Assembly (NCBI GenBank): GCA_016708315.1
Contig: JADJGC010000023.1
Span: forward strand, 372,001 to 436,000
Reading direction: 5' to 3'
Source: a bacterium
GTDB lineage: Bacteria; Zixibacteria; MSB-5A5; CAIYYT01
DNA: 64,000 nt
The notes beneath the pieces were generated by a model. The model was not told where the DNA came from. It did not search any database and saw nothing but the letters and a program-made list of their open reading frames with translations. A program made the position numbers and the translations under genes. Numbering within the stretch: position 1 is the stretch's first letter; each line of letters begins with the position of its first letter. Below are positions 27,150 through 37,121 of the stretch, piece by piece.

Positions 27150-28640
27150 ATGTGCCCCTTCCACAGAACTTGGAACTTGCTCAGGTATGTACTGCTGGCG
27201 TTGCTAATATTGGCCGCACTGAATCCACCATCCTATGCCGCCAGTCAAACTACCACGACTTACCAGGGACGGCTGACTGATGCTGCCGGAATGCCATTAG
27301 ACGGGGACTATCAGGTGACGTTTGCCCTATACGTGGATTCACTCAGCGTGAGTCCCAGCTGGCAGGAAACACACGAAGTGACTTGCATTGACGGACTCTT
27401 CACCGTCGATTTGGGAAAAACGTCGGCATTCCCCTACTGGGTTATTGGCGAATCGGGCGTATTCTTAGGCATCACGGTCGGGACTGACCCGGAGTTGTTT
27501 CCGCGACGCAGACTGACAAGCGCTCTTTCTGCTATGCGCGTCGGATCGATTGATCGTGCGGCTGGCGGTACAATCCTCGGAAATGTATATGTCACCAATT
27601 GGGTGAGTGGACAGACGGCGGTCCAGGCGTATGGCGGACTTCAGGGTGGACACTTTCAAGCGGCCGATCCAACGACGGATGCGGTTGGGCTCCGAGGATT
27701 TTATGGCGGTATTGGACCGCATGATGCTAAGGGAGTAAGCGGAGAAGCTGTTGCCAGCGATGGCTACGGTATCGGCGGAGAATTTACCGGTGGTTGGTAC
27801 GGTGTCTATGCGCGAGGTGTCGTTCCTTCTTATAGCGAGTGGAGCCATACGGGAGTCCGTGGCATTGCCGAAGGCTATGCCGGCAGCAACTCGAATTACG
27901 GTGTCAGCGGCACGGCCGGCGGTGGTTTGTTCAGCTACGGCGTCAAAGGTTACGGATATCATAACGGCACGCCCGGCGCGAATACCTATGGTGTATATGG
28001 TAGTGCCGGTTATTTTGATGGTTTCGGCGCCTGGGCTGGATACTTTAACGGCTGGACTACCTGCAATGGCACTCTCGAAGTTATGGGCACGCTCATCAAG
28101 CCCGCGGGGTCGTTTCGCATCGATCATCCACTGGACCCCGAAAACAAGTTTCTCCAACATAGTTTTGTTGAGTCGCCCGACATGAAAAATATTTACGATG
28201 GCAATGTTGTTACTGATGCCAACGGCGACGCGACCGTCACCATGCCCGATTGGTTCTCGGCACTTAATCGCGATTTTTGCTACCAGCTGACTGTCATCGG
28301 TCAGTTTGCTCAGGCAATCGTCTCTGAAAAGTTGAACGGCAACCGCTTCTCTATCAAGACCGACAAGCCAAATATCGAAGTATCATGGCAGTTGACCGGC
28401 ATCCGGAAGGACGCATATGCCAACGCACATCGGATTGAAGTGGAAGTCGACAAGAAACCGCAAGAGGTCGGGCTCTATATCGATCCGGTGGCTTTCGGCA
28501 AGGCGCCGGAAAAGCAGCTTCACTATAAAATGAATAAGGCCGCCGAAGATGATCGCAAAGCCGAAGACGAGCGCTCCAAAGCCAATGCAAAGAAACGCTC
28601 TACTCAATCGGAACTGCCTGCACCGACGCAGGAAAAGTAA
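27150..28640 (+). CDS. Secreted multidomain protein with array-type N-terminal domain
   Basis: A 496-residue protein from ATG 27150, with GAGGAG six bases upstream. A signal peptide covers about residues 1-32. Residues 36-130 (YQGRLTDAAGMPLDGDYQVTFALY, GLFTVDLG, PRRRLTSALSAMRV) are the same domain that opens the four array proteins at 45917-56628. Residues 140-310 are Gly- and Tyr-rich repeats of the type YGVxGxAGGGxFSYGVKGYG. Residues 320-450 (SFRIDHPLDPENKFLQHSFVESP, DWFSALNRDFCYQLTVIG) are a conserved C-terminal domain seen in many secreted proteins of uncultured bacteria. A charged tail ends it. Role unknown; likely a surface fibre. Confidence 0.7.
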   Translation: MCPFHRTWNLLRYVLLALLILAALNPPSYAASQTTTTYQGRLTDAAGMPLDGDYQVTFALYVDSLSVSPSWQETHEVTCIDGLFTVDLGKTSAFPYWVIGESGVFLGITVGTDPELFPRRRLTSALSAMRVGSIDRAAGGTILGNVYVTNWVSGQTAVQAYGGLQGGHFQAADPTTDAVGLRGFYGGIGPHDAKGVSGEAVASDGYGIGGEFTGGWYGVYARGVVPSYSEWSHTGVRGIAEGYAGSNSNYGVSGTAGGGLFSYGVKGYGYHNGTPGANTYGVYGSAGYFDGFGAWAGYFNGWTTCNGTLEVMGTLIKPAGSFRIDHPLDPENKFLQHSFVESPDMKNIYDGNVVTDANGDATVTMPDWFSALNRDFCYQLTVIGQFAQAIVSEKLNGNRFSIKTDKPNIEVSWQLTGIRKDAYANAHRIEVEVDKKPQEVGLYIDPVAFGKAPEKQLHYKMNKAAEDDRKAEDERSKANAKKRSTQSELPAPTQEK

Positions 28641-29160
28641 CGAATCTCCACAGGAGATGTAGTGCTCTACTCGACGGGTCCTGTCGCTCATTGATCGGGT
28701 CCACAACTCAGCGTGGATTCAAAGAGATTTTGGTGTCGTAGTGGAGCGATCTGAGCGCCATGCCATTCCCCAGAAGCTGAATGGGACAGAAATTCAGCTG
28801 AAATCAGTGCCCGCCAGTCGTCTACGCCTGGCGGGTTTTCTTTTCCGTGATGCGCGACGCTTGGTTCAATCTTCGTTGTTGCTCTGTTTCTTTTCTGTGA
28901 CTCACTTTCGTTTCTCTTTCAAGCTCTTGCTACTCCAATAAATCGGCGTAGTCCGGCGCTAATCGCTTTCGGGAGCCACGAATGGAACCAAAAGAGGAAA
29001 CAGTGCCCCAACAGTAAATCAGAGTTCGGCGCAAACTGGAATGGCGTATTGCCTCCGTGGCATCACCGCAATACCACACAAAAGTGGTACGCAATAATTG
29101 CGCTTGACAAATCGACTACCTTTTCCATTATCTTACTGCAAAATAGATGGAGTAATATAC
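28641..29160. other. Intergenic region with terminator-like repeat and a promoter
   Basis: No gene. CCCGCCAG...CTGGCGGG with TTTTCTTTT at 28810-28844 is a convincing intrinsic terminator and a copy of the element at 26855. TTGACA at 29103-29108 is a good -35 box about 55 bases before the methyltransferase ATG, with an AT-rich -10 zone near 29126-29135. Confidence 0.6.
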
Positions 29161-30185
29161 ATGAAGGGCAGCGTCAGTAAGGGGACTTCAGAGATTCTGT
29201 CAACTGCATTGAATTTGCGGGACGACGATATTCGAGAGATCTTATCGACAAATAAGGGATTTGACAATCCACAACAGTGGATTGACTATGCTCGATTGCA
29301 TGGATTTAAGGTTGTAAAAGCGCGACATCTACTTGAGTGCCCTGAGTGTGGCAGCCGGAGTTCGCGAGTTCTCGGCCAGTTTGTTTACTACAGCCAATTG
29401 TCGCGGTTGCGAAAATGTAGAAAATGCAAACTAATCTACTCAGACGTCGTGGTCGACAGCACAGTAATCCAAAACCATTTTGAGTCGGCATACAAGGACG
29501 TAGCATATTTCCAGCGGCGTCAGCGTACGATCTTCAACCACATCGTCGAGATTGTCGAAGAGAACTGCAGAGATCGATCTTCAGTGATTGACATTGGCGG
29601 GGGCATGGGTCATCTTGCTTCATTGATACGACCGAGGCGACCTGACTGTGAGATCACATTCAGCGACATCTCACAACGCTCCTGCGAGCATGCTAGCTCG
29701 TTCTTCGAAATCAACTCTGTCTGTTGTGCCCTTGAGAATTTGTGGCAAGAAGGCAGGCGCTACGATACACTTTTGATGGTGGATGTGCTGTATTATGTAC
29801 AAGATCTGCCCGGCGCTTGGCGGTCCATTCTGCCTGCTCATCAAGTGACGCTGAATTGATCCTTCGAATTCCTAACAAGATTTGGTGGATTGAATTGCGT
29901 CAGTTTTTCCGTAGGCATATGCCAAGCGCCAAGATGATGGATCGAATCGTTGGGATGAACCCAGAACATCTTTACGTCTTCAGCCATTCATACTTGAAGC
30001 GTAAGCTAAAGGAGCTCGGATTCAAGTCTGTGAAATTCATCCCATCGCCGTTTACCGACTCTTCCAATCCAATAAAAAGCAGGCTCCTTCGCGTGGTCTA
30101 TCTTGCAAGTGTATCAATTCACGCTGCAACGTTGGGACTGTGTTGTTTGACACCCAGTCAGATAGTTATCGCGCGCAGAAAATGA
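29161..30185 (+). CDS. SAM-dependent methyltransferase with zinc-ribbon start, frameshifted
   Basis: From ATG 29161 the protein has a Cys4 ribbon (LECPECGS...KCRKCKLIYSD, residues about 59-103), then SAM motif I SVIDIGGGMGHLASLI, motif II ITFSDIS and motif IV DTLLMVDVLYYVQDLPGAW. As read, it stops at 29859. The next frame continues DAELILRIPNKIWWIELRQFF and PEHLYVFSHSYLKRKLKELGF to a stop at 30185, the expected end of such enzymes. One base is probably missing near 29830-29850. The family methylates sugars or lipids in polysaccharide clusters; here it stands alone, is more AT-rich than its neighbours, and may be acquired. Confidence 0.75.
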
Positions 30186-30715
30186 ACCATGTCAGCATTG
30201 AAGACACATCTTCTGCGGGCCTGGCGATTTCCCCCCTACCACACCATAAAATAATCTGTAGCTACTATGTCGAGATTATTTTTAGCGCCTAATAGTAGAG
30301 GCACTGATGTTGCGTTGGCGACGTACAGTTGCCGCCCAGTAAGTGTGACTCGGCAAGTTCGCAACGGCCGTTGCGGTTAAACTAGTCACGACCTTGTCGA
30401 CAACACTCGCCGGGGCGAGTCAGCAATAGGTAGCCCTTATTGCTGATGCAATGTGTATCGCTATCATGGCATCGGTTTCGGTGAATGGCTTTTGCTGTCC
30501 CGATTAACCCGGGTTACGCCGAATTATTGAGAATTCACAAGGAATGGAAACGATAGAAAGAAAGAGATAGAAAAGAAACAAGACTCAAGCTAAGCTGGAT
30601 TCCCGCTGAAGTCTACCCCGCGTTTTAGCGGGGCGGGAATGACAAACCAGAGGCTATAACTTCCGCGGAAATGACACGCAGATAGATTTCTGCTGCCACG
30701 CTCCTATATCCAGCG
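30186..30715. other. Gene-free stretch with three hairpins and a family A repeat
   Basis: No ORF of note. The 16-base palindrome CGCAACGGCCGTTGCG lies at 30360-30375, the hairpin ACTCGCC-GG-GGCGAGT at 30405-30420 and CAGCAATA...TATTGCTG at 30421-30445. A family A repeat copy covers 30597-30644. Confidence 0.6.
30597..30644. repeat. Interspersed palindromic repeat family A, copy 2
   Basis: GGATTCCCGCTGAAGTCTAC then CCCGCGTTTTAGCGGGGCGG and GAATGACA. It is the reverse complement of the copy at 26801-26845 apart from a few bases. Confidence 0.75.
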
Positions 30716-30744
30716 TTGACAAAATCGCCATTTTTGACTATATT
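30716..30744 (+). promoter_or_regulatory. Sigma-70-type promoter
   Basis: TTGACA at 30716-30721 and TATATT at 30739-30744 are separated by 17 bases. This is a near-consensus promoter for the beta-helix/TSP3 gene, with the ribosome site GGGAGGA at about 30778-30784. Confidence 0.7.
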
Positions 30745-30787
30745 TGACCATAGCAAAATCGGACTTTGTTTAAACTGGGAGGAATCG

Positions 30788-32742
30788 ATGCGAATTCTCG
30801 TCCTCAGCACCCTCATTGCTTTCATGTTGGCACACGGAGTGGCACCAGCAGCAGTGATAAACGTACCAAGCCAGGCGCCCACCGTTGAGGCTGCTATCGC
30901 CGCAGCATCGTCATATGATGTGATTAGTATTGCGTCCGGAACATATACGGGTCCCGGCAATCGCAACCTCGTTCTCTCCGGCAAGATGCTGTATATCCAG
31001 TCTGCAGTTGGCGCTAATGTAGTATTTGACGTTAACGGAACGAGTACAGAAGATCATCCCTGGATCGCTATCAGCGGCAGTCTCGCTTCTGGCACAAGAA
31101 TCAGCGGAATCACAATCAGAGATTGTTCCCGTTACTACGGCGGAGCGATCTCTATTGATAGCTCCGAAGTATCAATTCAAAACTGCACGTTTATTAACAA
31201 TGAAGGTGTGTTAGGCGGCGCTATTTTCACCAGTGGCGGCGCTGTATGCAACATAACCGCCTGTAAACTCGAGGATAATAGAGCGCTGATTGGCGGCGCC
31301 ATATGTGCGGAAGAGGGATCAGTGATCACAGCCGCACAATCACGTTTTAGGCGAAACAAAGCGGATCGCTATGGCGGCGCCATTAGTCTGGACAATTCAA
31401 TTGGGAATCTCAACTACTGTCTCATGGACTCCAATAGTTGCCCAACAGGCGGAGCCGTCAAGATCGCGGCTGACGCCGTTGTCTATCTGAACAACTGCAC
31501 GGTGACAAGAAACAAGGGCTTTTATTCCGCAGCCATTGCAAATCATAACAGTTCGTTCTTTTTGAGGCGGAGTATTGTTGCCTTCAACTATAGCTCTGTC
31601 ACAGTCGAAATCATCAATCCCGATACAATCTTGATAGAGTGCAGTGATGTCTACGGCAATTCAGGCGGCAATTTCGCGGGAGAACTTGCCGGATTTGCCT
31701 CGATAAATGGCAATTTTAGCATCAACCCGTTTTTTTGTAGAATAGGTCAGTTAGATTTCGAATTGGGCAGCATCTCGCCTTGTTTGCCGGCAGCGAATCC
31801 TTGCGGTTTGCTCGTCGGGGCGTTTGGTCAGGGTTGTTCGATGGATTGTGTCGATTCTGACGGCGACTACTTTGGTGACCCCCACATCCCTCAAAATGAC
31901 TGCGCCACGGACAACTGCCCTACTACACCAAACTCTGATCAACTGGATCTCGATCAGGATGGCATAGGAGACGCCTGTGATACCTGCACTGACACTGATG
32001 GCGATGGAGCTGCCAATCCCGGCTATTCTGTTTCCACCTGTCCAGTTGACAATTGCCCCAGCGTCGCAAATGCGGATCAGTCCGATGTCGATGGTGATGG
32101 CTTGGGCGATGCCTGCGACAATTGCCGGTTAGTTACCAATGTTGATCAAGTCGACTTTGATGCCGACTCGACTGGCGATGCCTGCGACGAATGTACCGAC
32201 ACCGATGGAGATGGTTTCGCCAATCCCGGCTATCCTGCTTCGACATGTCCAGTTGACAATTGTCCCAGCCTCGCAAGTACCAATCAAACAGATCCCGACA
32301 GCGACGGTTTAGGCGAAATCTGTGACAACTGCCCGTCAGTAGCCAATGTTGATCAAGCCGACTTCGACGCCGACTCGCTTGGCGATGCCTGCGACGAATG
32401 TACCGACACGGACGGTGATGGATTTGGTGACCCGGGATTTCCGGCATCAACGTGCCCGATTGACAACTGCACGCGCTTTTCCAATCCCTGCAAGAAGACA
32501 CTGATTTGGACGGCATCGGCGACGCGTGCGACTACATCTGTGGCGACGCGAATAATTCCGGCAGTGTAACCGTCTCGGATGCCATTTACATCATCATGTA
32601 CATCTTTGGCGGTGGACCATTTCCAGGTCCATATTGGTTGGCGGACGCTAACTGCTCTGGGGGGATTAGCATCTCGGACGCGGTATATATTGTTAGTTTT
32701 GTCTTTTCGGGCGGTCCGGCACCTTGCGCGGCTTGTCCATAA
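30788..32742 (+). CDS. Secreted beta-helix, thrombospondin type-3 and dockerin-like protein, frameshifted
   Basis: From ATG 30788 a signal peptide (about 1-22) precedes VINVPSQAPTVEAAIAAAS, the start of a right-handed parallel beta-helix, with repeated rungs such as GGAISIDSSEVSIQNCTFINN. Residues about 345-575 are thrombospondin type-3 calcium repeats (DNCPSVANADQSDVDGDGLG and relatives). The frame as read ends at 32569, but the -1 frame continues DGIGDACDYICGDANNSG and SVTVSDAIYIIMYIFGGGP and closes with SGGPAPCAACP at 32742, a dockerin-like tail. The break is near 32486-32495. This is likely a calcium-stiffened exported surface protein. Confidence 0.82.
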
Positions 32743-32844
32743 TTGGGGATGAAGATGTTAGCTTGAAGGTCGGGATCGCAGTGGTCTCGACCTTCTCGAT
32801 CTGAACAAGTGTTTCATTACTACTTTCAAAACTGGATCCCAAAC

Positions 32845-32985
32845 GCGCCCGACGTGGACGGCGGGCGCGCACAACCGTGTTTTTTCAACAGTCCCTGAAG
32901 TCTACCCCGCGCTTTAGCGGGGCGGGAATGACAACACATTGGGAATGACACAACGGAGCCTCGACCTTCGCGGGAATGACATAAA
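32845..32985. repeat. Family B block and family A copy 3, side by side
   Basis: 32845-32895 repeats the GCGGGCGCGC...GTGTTTTTTCAACAGTCCCT block seen at 317-360. 32895-32933 is a family A copy (CTGAAGTCTACCCCGCGCTT then TAGCGGGGCGGGAATGACA). A further GCGGGAATGACAT remnant ends near 32983. Confidence 0.7.
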
Positions 32986-33006
32986 ATGGAAATACAGAGA
33001 TTGTAG

Positions 33007-33963
33007 TTACAGCGAATCGGGCGACTTCGGGTCGACCGGTGTGCCGACCTCTTCGGTCTTGGCGGGTATCAGGAATGACACCAGAATTGATGTGCCGATC
33101 GTAACGACGATCACACCGAGGGATACAAACGTGGGGATTTTGAAAAAGTCGGCGATCAGCATCTTGACGCCGACATACGCCAGAACGATCGAAAGACCGA
33201 CCTTGAGGAAACGGAACTTGTAGAACATCCCTGCCAGCGCAAAATAGAACGAGCGCAGACCGAGAATCGCAAACACGTTGGAAGTGTACACGATAAATGT
33301 ATCCCGCGTAATCGCCAGAATCGCCGGAATCGAATCGACAGCAAACACCAAGTCGGTGGTTTCAATCATCAACAACACCAGAAACATCGGCGTTGCGAAC
33401 AGGCGTCCGTCGATGCGGGCGAAGAAATGGTCGCCGTGATACTGCGGCGTCACCGGGAATAGTTTGCGCGCCAGCCGGATGATCGGATTCTTGTCGGGGT
33501 GGATTTCGGTGTCGCCCGAGGTGAGCATCTTGATGCCGGTAAACACCAAGAATGCGCCGAAGACGTAGATGATCCAATGGAATTTGGTGATCAACGCGAT
33601 ACCGCCGGCAATCATGCCGGCACGCATCAACAGCGCGCCGAGAATACCCCAGTACAGCACTTTATGCTGCAATGTCGGCGCAACGCGGAAATAGGAAAAT
33701 ATCAGCAGGAAAACGAAAAGATTGTCGAGACTTAACGACAGTTCAATCAGATATCCGGTAAGGAACTCCAGTCCGGCCTGGTGCCCCTTGTAGATGTAGG
33801 TGCCGATACAAAACAGCGCCGCCAGCGAGATCCAGATTGTGCACCAGATCAGTGCTTCTTTCATTTTGATGGTGTGCGCTTTGCGATTGAAAATGCCGAG
33901 ATCGATGACAAGCATCGCCAGCACAAAAGCTATAAAACCGGCCCACAGCCAAAATTCTGTCAT
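33007..33963 (-). CDS. TerC family integral membrane protein
   Basis: A 318-residue protein from ATG 33963 (MTEFWLWAGF), preferred over a GTG 13 codons upstream because TerC proteins start at this point. It has about eight membrane segments, the motif SLSLDNLFVFLLIFSYF near 85 with the conserved Asp-Asn, and ETTDLVFAVDSIPAILAIT near 220. These acidic membrane motifs are typical of TerC/Alx proteins, which act in manganese export or in metalating exported proteins. It ends in a short charged tail. It is in line with the EIIA-CBS and DUF502 genes, but separated by 85 bases. Confidence 0.92.
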   Translation of the reverse strand: MTEFWLWAGFIAFVLAMLVIDLGIFNRKAHTIKMKEALIWCTIWISLAALFCIGTYIYKGHQAGLEFLTGYLIELSLSLDNLFVFLLIFSYFRVAPTLQHKVLYWGILGALLMRAGMIAGGIALITKFHWIIYVFGAFLVFTGIKMLTSGDTEIHPDKNPIIRLARKLFPVTPQYHGDHFFARIDGRLFATPMFLVLLMIETTDLVFAVDSIPAILAITRDTFIVYTSNVFAILGLRSFYFALAGMFYKFRFLKVGLSIVLAYVGVKMLIADFFKIPTFVSLGVIVVTIGTSILVSFLIPAKTEEVGTPVDPKSPDSL

Positions 33964-34048
33964 AAGGTTCGGAATTATCGCGAATCCGACCACAAAGCGC
34001 AAGCCGAATCGGAAGTAATTGCTTAGATGAAGGGGTTAATCGGTCGAA

Positions 34049-34954
34049 TTAGCCGCGAATGATCTTGGAAACAATATCGGAAATAACGACAACACCGACG
34101 AGTTTGCTGTCGCGCACGACCGGCACCATGCGAAGATTCTTGAAAATCATCAACGCTGCCAGTTCGACGACCGGTGTATCCTCGGTTGTTGTAGCGAGTT
34201 CCGGATTCATGATTTCGCCGACATTCTTCTTTTCGGCGGCCTTGAGCAAGTCGTCAAACGGCATGACATCAGGCGCCATCGAGAGATTATTGATAAGCGC
34301 CTTGTAATCGGGCAATGCGGCGCGAATCAGATCGCGATTGGAAATCTGGCCGACAACTGTTCCGGCACTATCCACCACCGGCATGGCGCCGACACGATGC
34401 TTGTAGAGAAGATTGGCGACTTCCTTAAGGGTTGTTTCGCGGGTGACACTGATAACTTTTTCGACCATAATGTCGCGAACCAGCAGATCTCGATCCACTT
34501 TCACTCCCGAGTTAGTAATAACATCAATAACCTCGGCCGGCGTCTGAGCTTCCAGCATTCTCTTTAGATGCTCGCTATTGCGCGCCAATCGCGCGAAAGC
34601 CGACAAGGTTTGCAGATAGAGTTGAGAAATATTGGATGGTGTCAGCATCAGGCAGACGACACGCAGCGGGACGCCGTCGGGCGTCTTGTCGCTCAGTCCG
34701 CGTTTGCTGACGCCGACCGCGATATACATGCGCTGGACCTCATCGGTACGCGCATGAGGAAACGCAAAGCCGTGGCCGTAGGAAGTATTCTCGATGCGTT
34801 CGCGTTCATCGACGGCAATCGAGATTTGATCGCAGTCGAGCAGTGGGAACTGCTTGCTGATCCGCTCGATCAGGAAAGCAATAGCTTCCTTCTTGGTCGT
34901 AGCCGGCATGTCAGCGACTACCAGTTCATCGGAGAGGAGTTTTGATAGTTTCAA
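34049..34954 (-). CDS. PTS EIIA-like domain fused to a CBS pair
   Basis: A 301-residue protein. Residues 1-150 are a type-2 EIIA (fructose/nitrogen) domain, with the phospho-acceptor His in GHGFAFPHAR near 67. Residues 158-300 are two CBS domains (DIMVEKVISVTRETTLKEVA, VGQISNRDLI, EIMNPELATTTEDTPVVE). CBS pairs bind adenosine nucleotides, so this looks like an energy-state-sensing regulator and not a sugar importer; no other PTS gene is near. It starts with TTG in a TTGA overlap with the DUF502 gene, with AAGGG nine bases upstream. Confidence 0.87.
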   Translation of the reverse strand: MKLSKLLSDELVVADMPATTKKEAIAFLIERISKQFPLLDCDQISIAVDERERIENTSYGHGFAFPHARTDEVQRMYIAVGVSKRGLSDKTPDGVPLRVVCLMLTPSNISQLYLQTLSAFARLARNSEHLKRMLEAQTPAEVIDVITNSGVKVDRDLLVRDIMVEKVISVTRETTLKEVANLLYKHRVGAMPVVDSAGTVVGQISNRDLIRAALPDYKALINNLSMAPDVMPFDDLLKAAEKKNVGEIMNPELATTTEDTPVVELAALMIFKNLRMVPVVRDSKLVGVVVISDIVSKIIRG

Positions 34955-35589
34955 TGTATCAACCCTTCTCCACCGGTATGCTTGACAAGCGAGTCCGGAG
35001 CAACAATGCCGCCTGAGACCATAAACTTGACCGCATCTTCCACACTAATAGTGGTCGGATAAACTTCCTCTTTCTTCACAAGATAGGTAAATCCCGTAAA
35101 CGGAGTTGGCGTCGACGGAACAAACACTGCAACGAAACTATCATTTCCCGGCACAGTGTCAAGTGTAACCTCATTGCTTGCAAAGGCAAAGACATACATT
35201 CCTTCGCGCGGATACGGAATAATTACCACCCGCTGGAACATGCTTTCTTTGGGGTTGGTAATCGACTGCAGAAGCTGTTTCGAGGCGAGATAGACTGTCC
35301 GCACAAATGGTACGCGCCCCAAGAGCGCATCCCACAATGCTACTACCTGGCGGCCAAGGACGCCGTGGGTCAGAACACCGGTGAGAATGATGAGCAAAAC
35401 GACGATCGCGATTCCAAGACCGGGAATGTCGTAGCCGAGATATCGAATCAGAAGCGGAGAGAGAATACCATCAACGGAACTAAGCAGAAATCGCAAAACG
35501 ACATAGGTAATGATCAGTGGGACAATTACCAATACACCAGCGATGATATATTTCTTGAATATGTTGCTAATACTACCTTCGGGGCTCAT
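34951..35589 (-). CDS. DUF502 family membrane protein
   Basis: A 212-residue protein with two membrane segments at about 13-35 and 53-75 (IIAGVLVIVPLIITYVVLRF, IPGLGIAIVVLLIILTG), then GVLGRQVVALWDALLGRVPF and VYLASKQLLQSI, and a soluble C-terminal part with FVPSTPTPFTGFTYLV and MVSGGIVAPDS. These are the DUF502 landmarks. Function is not established. It overlaps the EIIA-CBS gene and lies 58 bases beyond nuoN, so it might be read through from the nuo operon. Confidence 0.88.
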   Translation of the reverse strand: MSPEGSISNIFKKYIIAGVLVIVPLIITYVVLRFLLSSVDGILSPLLIRYLGYDIPGLGIAIVVLLIILTGVLTHGVLGRQVVALWDALLGRVPFVRTVYLASKQLLQSITNPKESMFQRVVIIPYPREGMYVFAFASNEVTLDTVPGNDSFVAVFVPSTPTPFTGFTYLVKKEEVYPTTISVEDAVKFMVSGGIVAPDSLVKHTGGEGLIH

Positions 35590-35647
35590 AAGAAAATCGC
35601 CTATACGGCGAAGAAGATTCTACGCAAAAGAGAGGACGAAGTCAACC

Positions 35648-37118
35648 CTAAAACGGGAACGCTTCAAAAGCGGTGTTGGCAAACTTGATGACGGATTCGG
35701 GGAAAATTCCGAACAGGATCGTACCGACGGCAGTCAGGACCAGCGTAATCAACAGCGGGCTGTCGAAGGTCGCTTTGGCAAGCGTGGTTTCGGTGCGATT
35801 GAAGTACATCTGCTTGATGATGTTGGCATAGTAGTAAAGCGAGATGACGGAAGTCAAAATACCGACAATGACCAGCCAGGAATATCCCGGCCATCCGGCG
35901 AGGAAGATGTAATACTTGGCAAAGAATCCGACCATCGGCGGAATTCCGGCAAGGGATAGCAAAAATATCGTGAAGGTTAGCGCCAAAGCAGGCGAATGCT
36001 TTGAGAGTCCTTGATAATCCTTGATTTCATAGGAGCCATAATTTTTTTCGAAAGCAATCGCGCAGGCGAATGCGCCCATGTTGGCAAACAGGTAAGCGAG
36101 CATATAGAACATGATTGATGCCGGACCAAGCGGAATGGCATCCATATTCGCGGGCAGCGAGACGAAACCGATCAGCAAGTATCCAGCGTGCGCAATCGAG
36201 GAATAGGCAAGCATACGTTTGACATTGGATTGCAGCACGGCGGTGATATTTCCGATGATCATTGCCGCGGCAGCCAGTGTGGCAATCATGATACCCCAGT
36301 AGAACTCGCCAAATGACGGCAACGCCGAGTAGAAGACTCGGGCAAATGCCGCAACTCCGGCGCCCTTGGAAGCGACCGACAAGAACGAGGTCACAGGAGT
36401 TGGTGCGCCTTCGTACACATCAGGCGCCCACATGTGGAACGGCACCAAGGCAAGTTTGAATCCGAATCCGGCGATCATCATGATCATCGCGATGATAAAT
36501 GCCATGTTGACTTCCTGCGTCAGAGTCAACATTCCGAGCGACTGTTCGAGCAGACGACCAAATGCCAAGTTGATGAAGGTCGTGCCGGTCAAGCCATAGA
36601 TCATCGAGATACCGTAGAGCAGTATTGCCGACGAGACGGCGCCGAGAATCAGGTACTTCAGGCCGGCCTCAGAGGACGAGAGGCTGTCCTTGCGGTACGC
36701 TGCCAACACGAAAAGCGGAATCGTCGTCAATTCGAGCGCGACATATAGTGTAATCAGTTCATTGGTCGAGATGAGGAACATCATTCCGACGGTCGAGAGC
36801 AAAATCAGCGTGAAGTACTCGCCGTGATCGGCTCTTGAGTTTCTCCATCAGCGACGATGATGAAGCGGCAGCAAAGAACGCCGCTCCAAGGAAGATCATC
36901 TTAAAGAAGACCGAGACTTTGTCGACGAAGAATGTCCCGCCGAAAGCGATGCCGTAGCCGGTCATGGGAATGCTGAAGCCGGTAATGACGACGCCGAGCA
37001 TCGCCAGATAGATCATGGTGTTGCCGCCAACGTTTTTGCGGATGACGCCATACATCAGCATCATCATCGCCCACGCAAAGAGAATCAACTCCGGCAGCAT
37101 CAACCGCAGATCAGCCAT
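35648..37118 (-). CDS. nuoN: NADH-quinone oxidoreductase subunit N, frameshifted
   Basis: The first part, from ATG 37118, reads ADLRLMLPELILFAWAMMML and continues with membrane helices to SSSSLMEKLKSR, then runs into a wrong frame that stops at 36759. The neighbouring frame picks up at EYFTLILLSTVGMMFLIS with LYVALELTTIPLFVLAAY and runs to the stop at 35648. Joined at about 36827-36835 (one base missing), the protein is about 490 residues, the normal NuoN length, with the antiporter-type proton channel motifs KLALVPFHMWAPDVYEGAP and KRMLAYSSIAHAGY. It is the last gene of the nuo operon. Confidence 0.9.
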
Positions 37119-37121
37119 TGA

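Noticed and set aside
30360..30445. Integron attC site
   Set aside because: A GTTAAAC core is present, but no matching partner core, gene cassette or integrase could be seen.
32939..33223. 94-codon plus-strand frame opposite the end of the TerC gene
   Set aside because: It starts in repeat sequence and overlaps a conserved gene on the other strand.
36759..37118. Separate small membrane protein beside a shortened NuoN
   Set aside because: The two frames join into one NuoN of normal length with a single base change; the C-terminal end of the small frame is non-hydrophobic nonsense.
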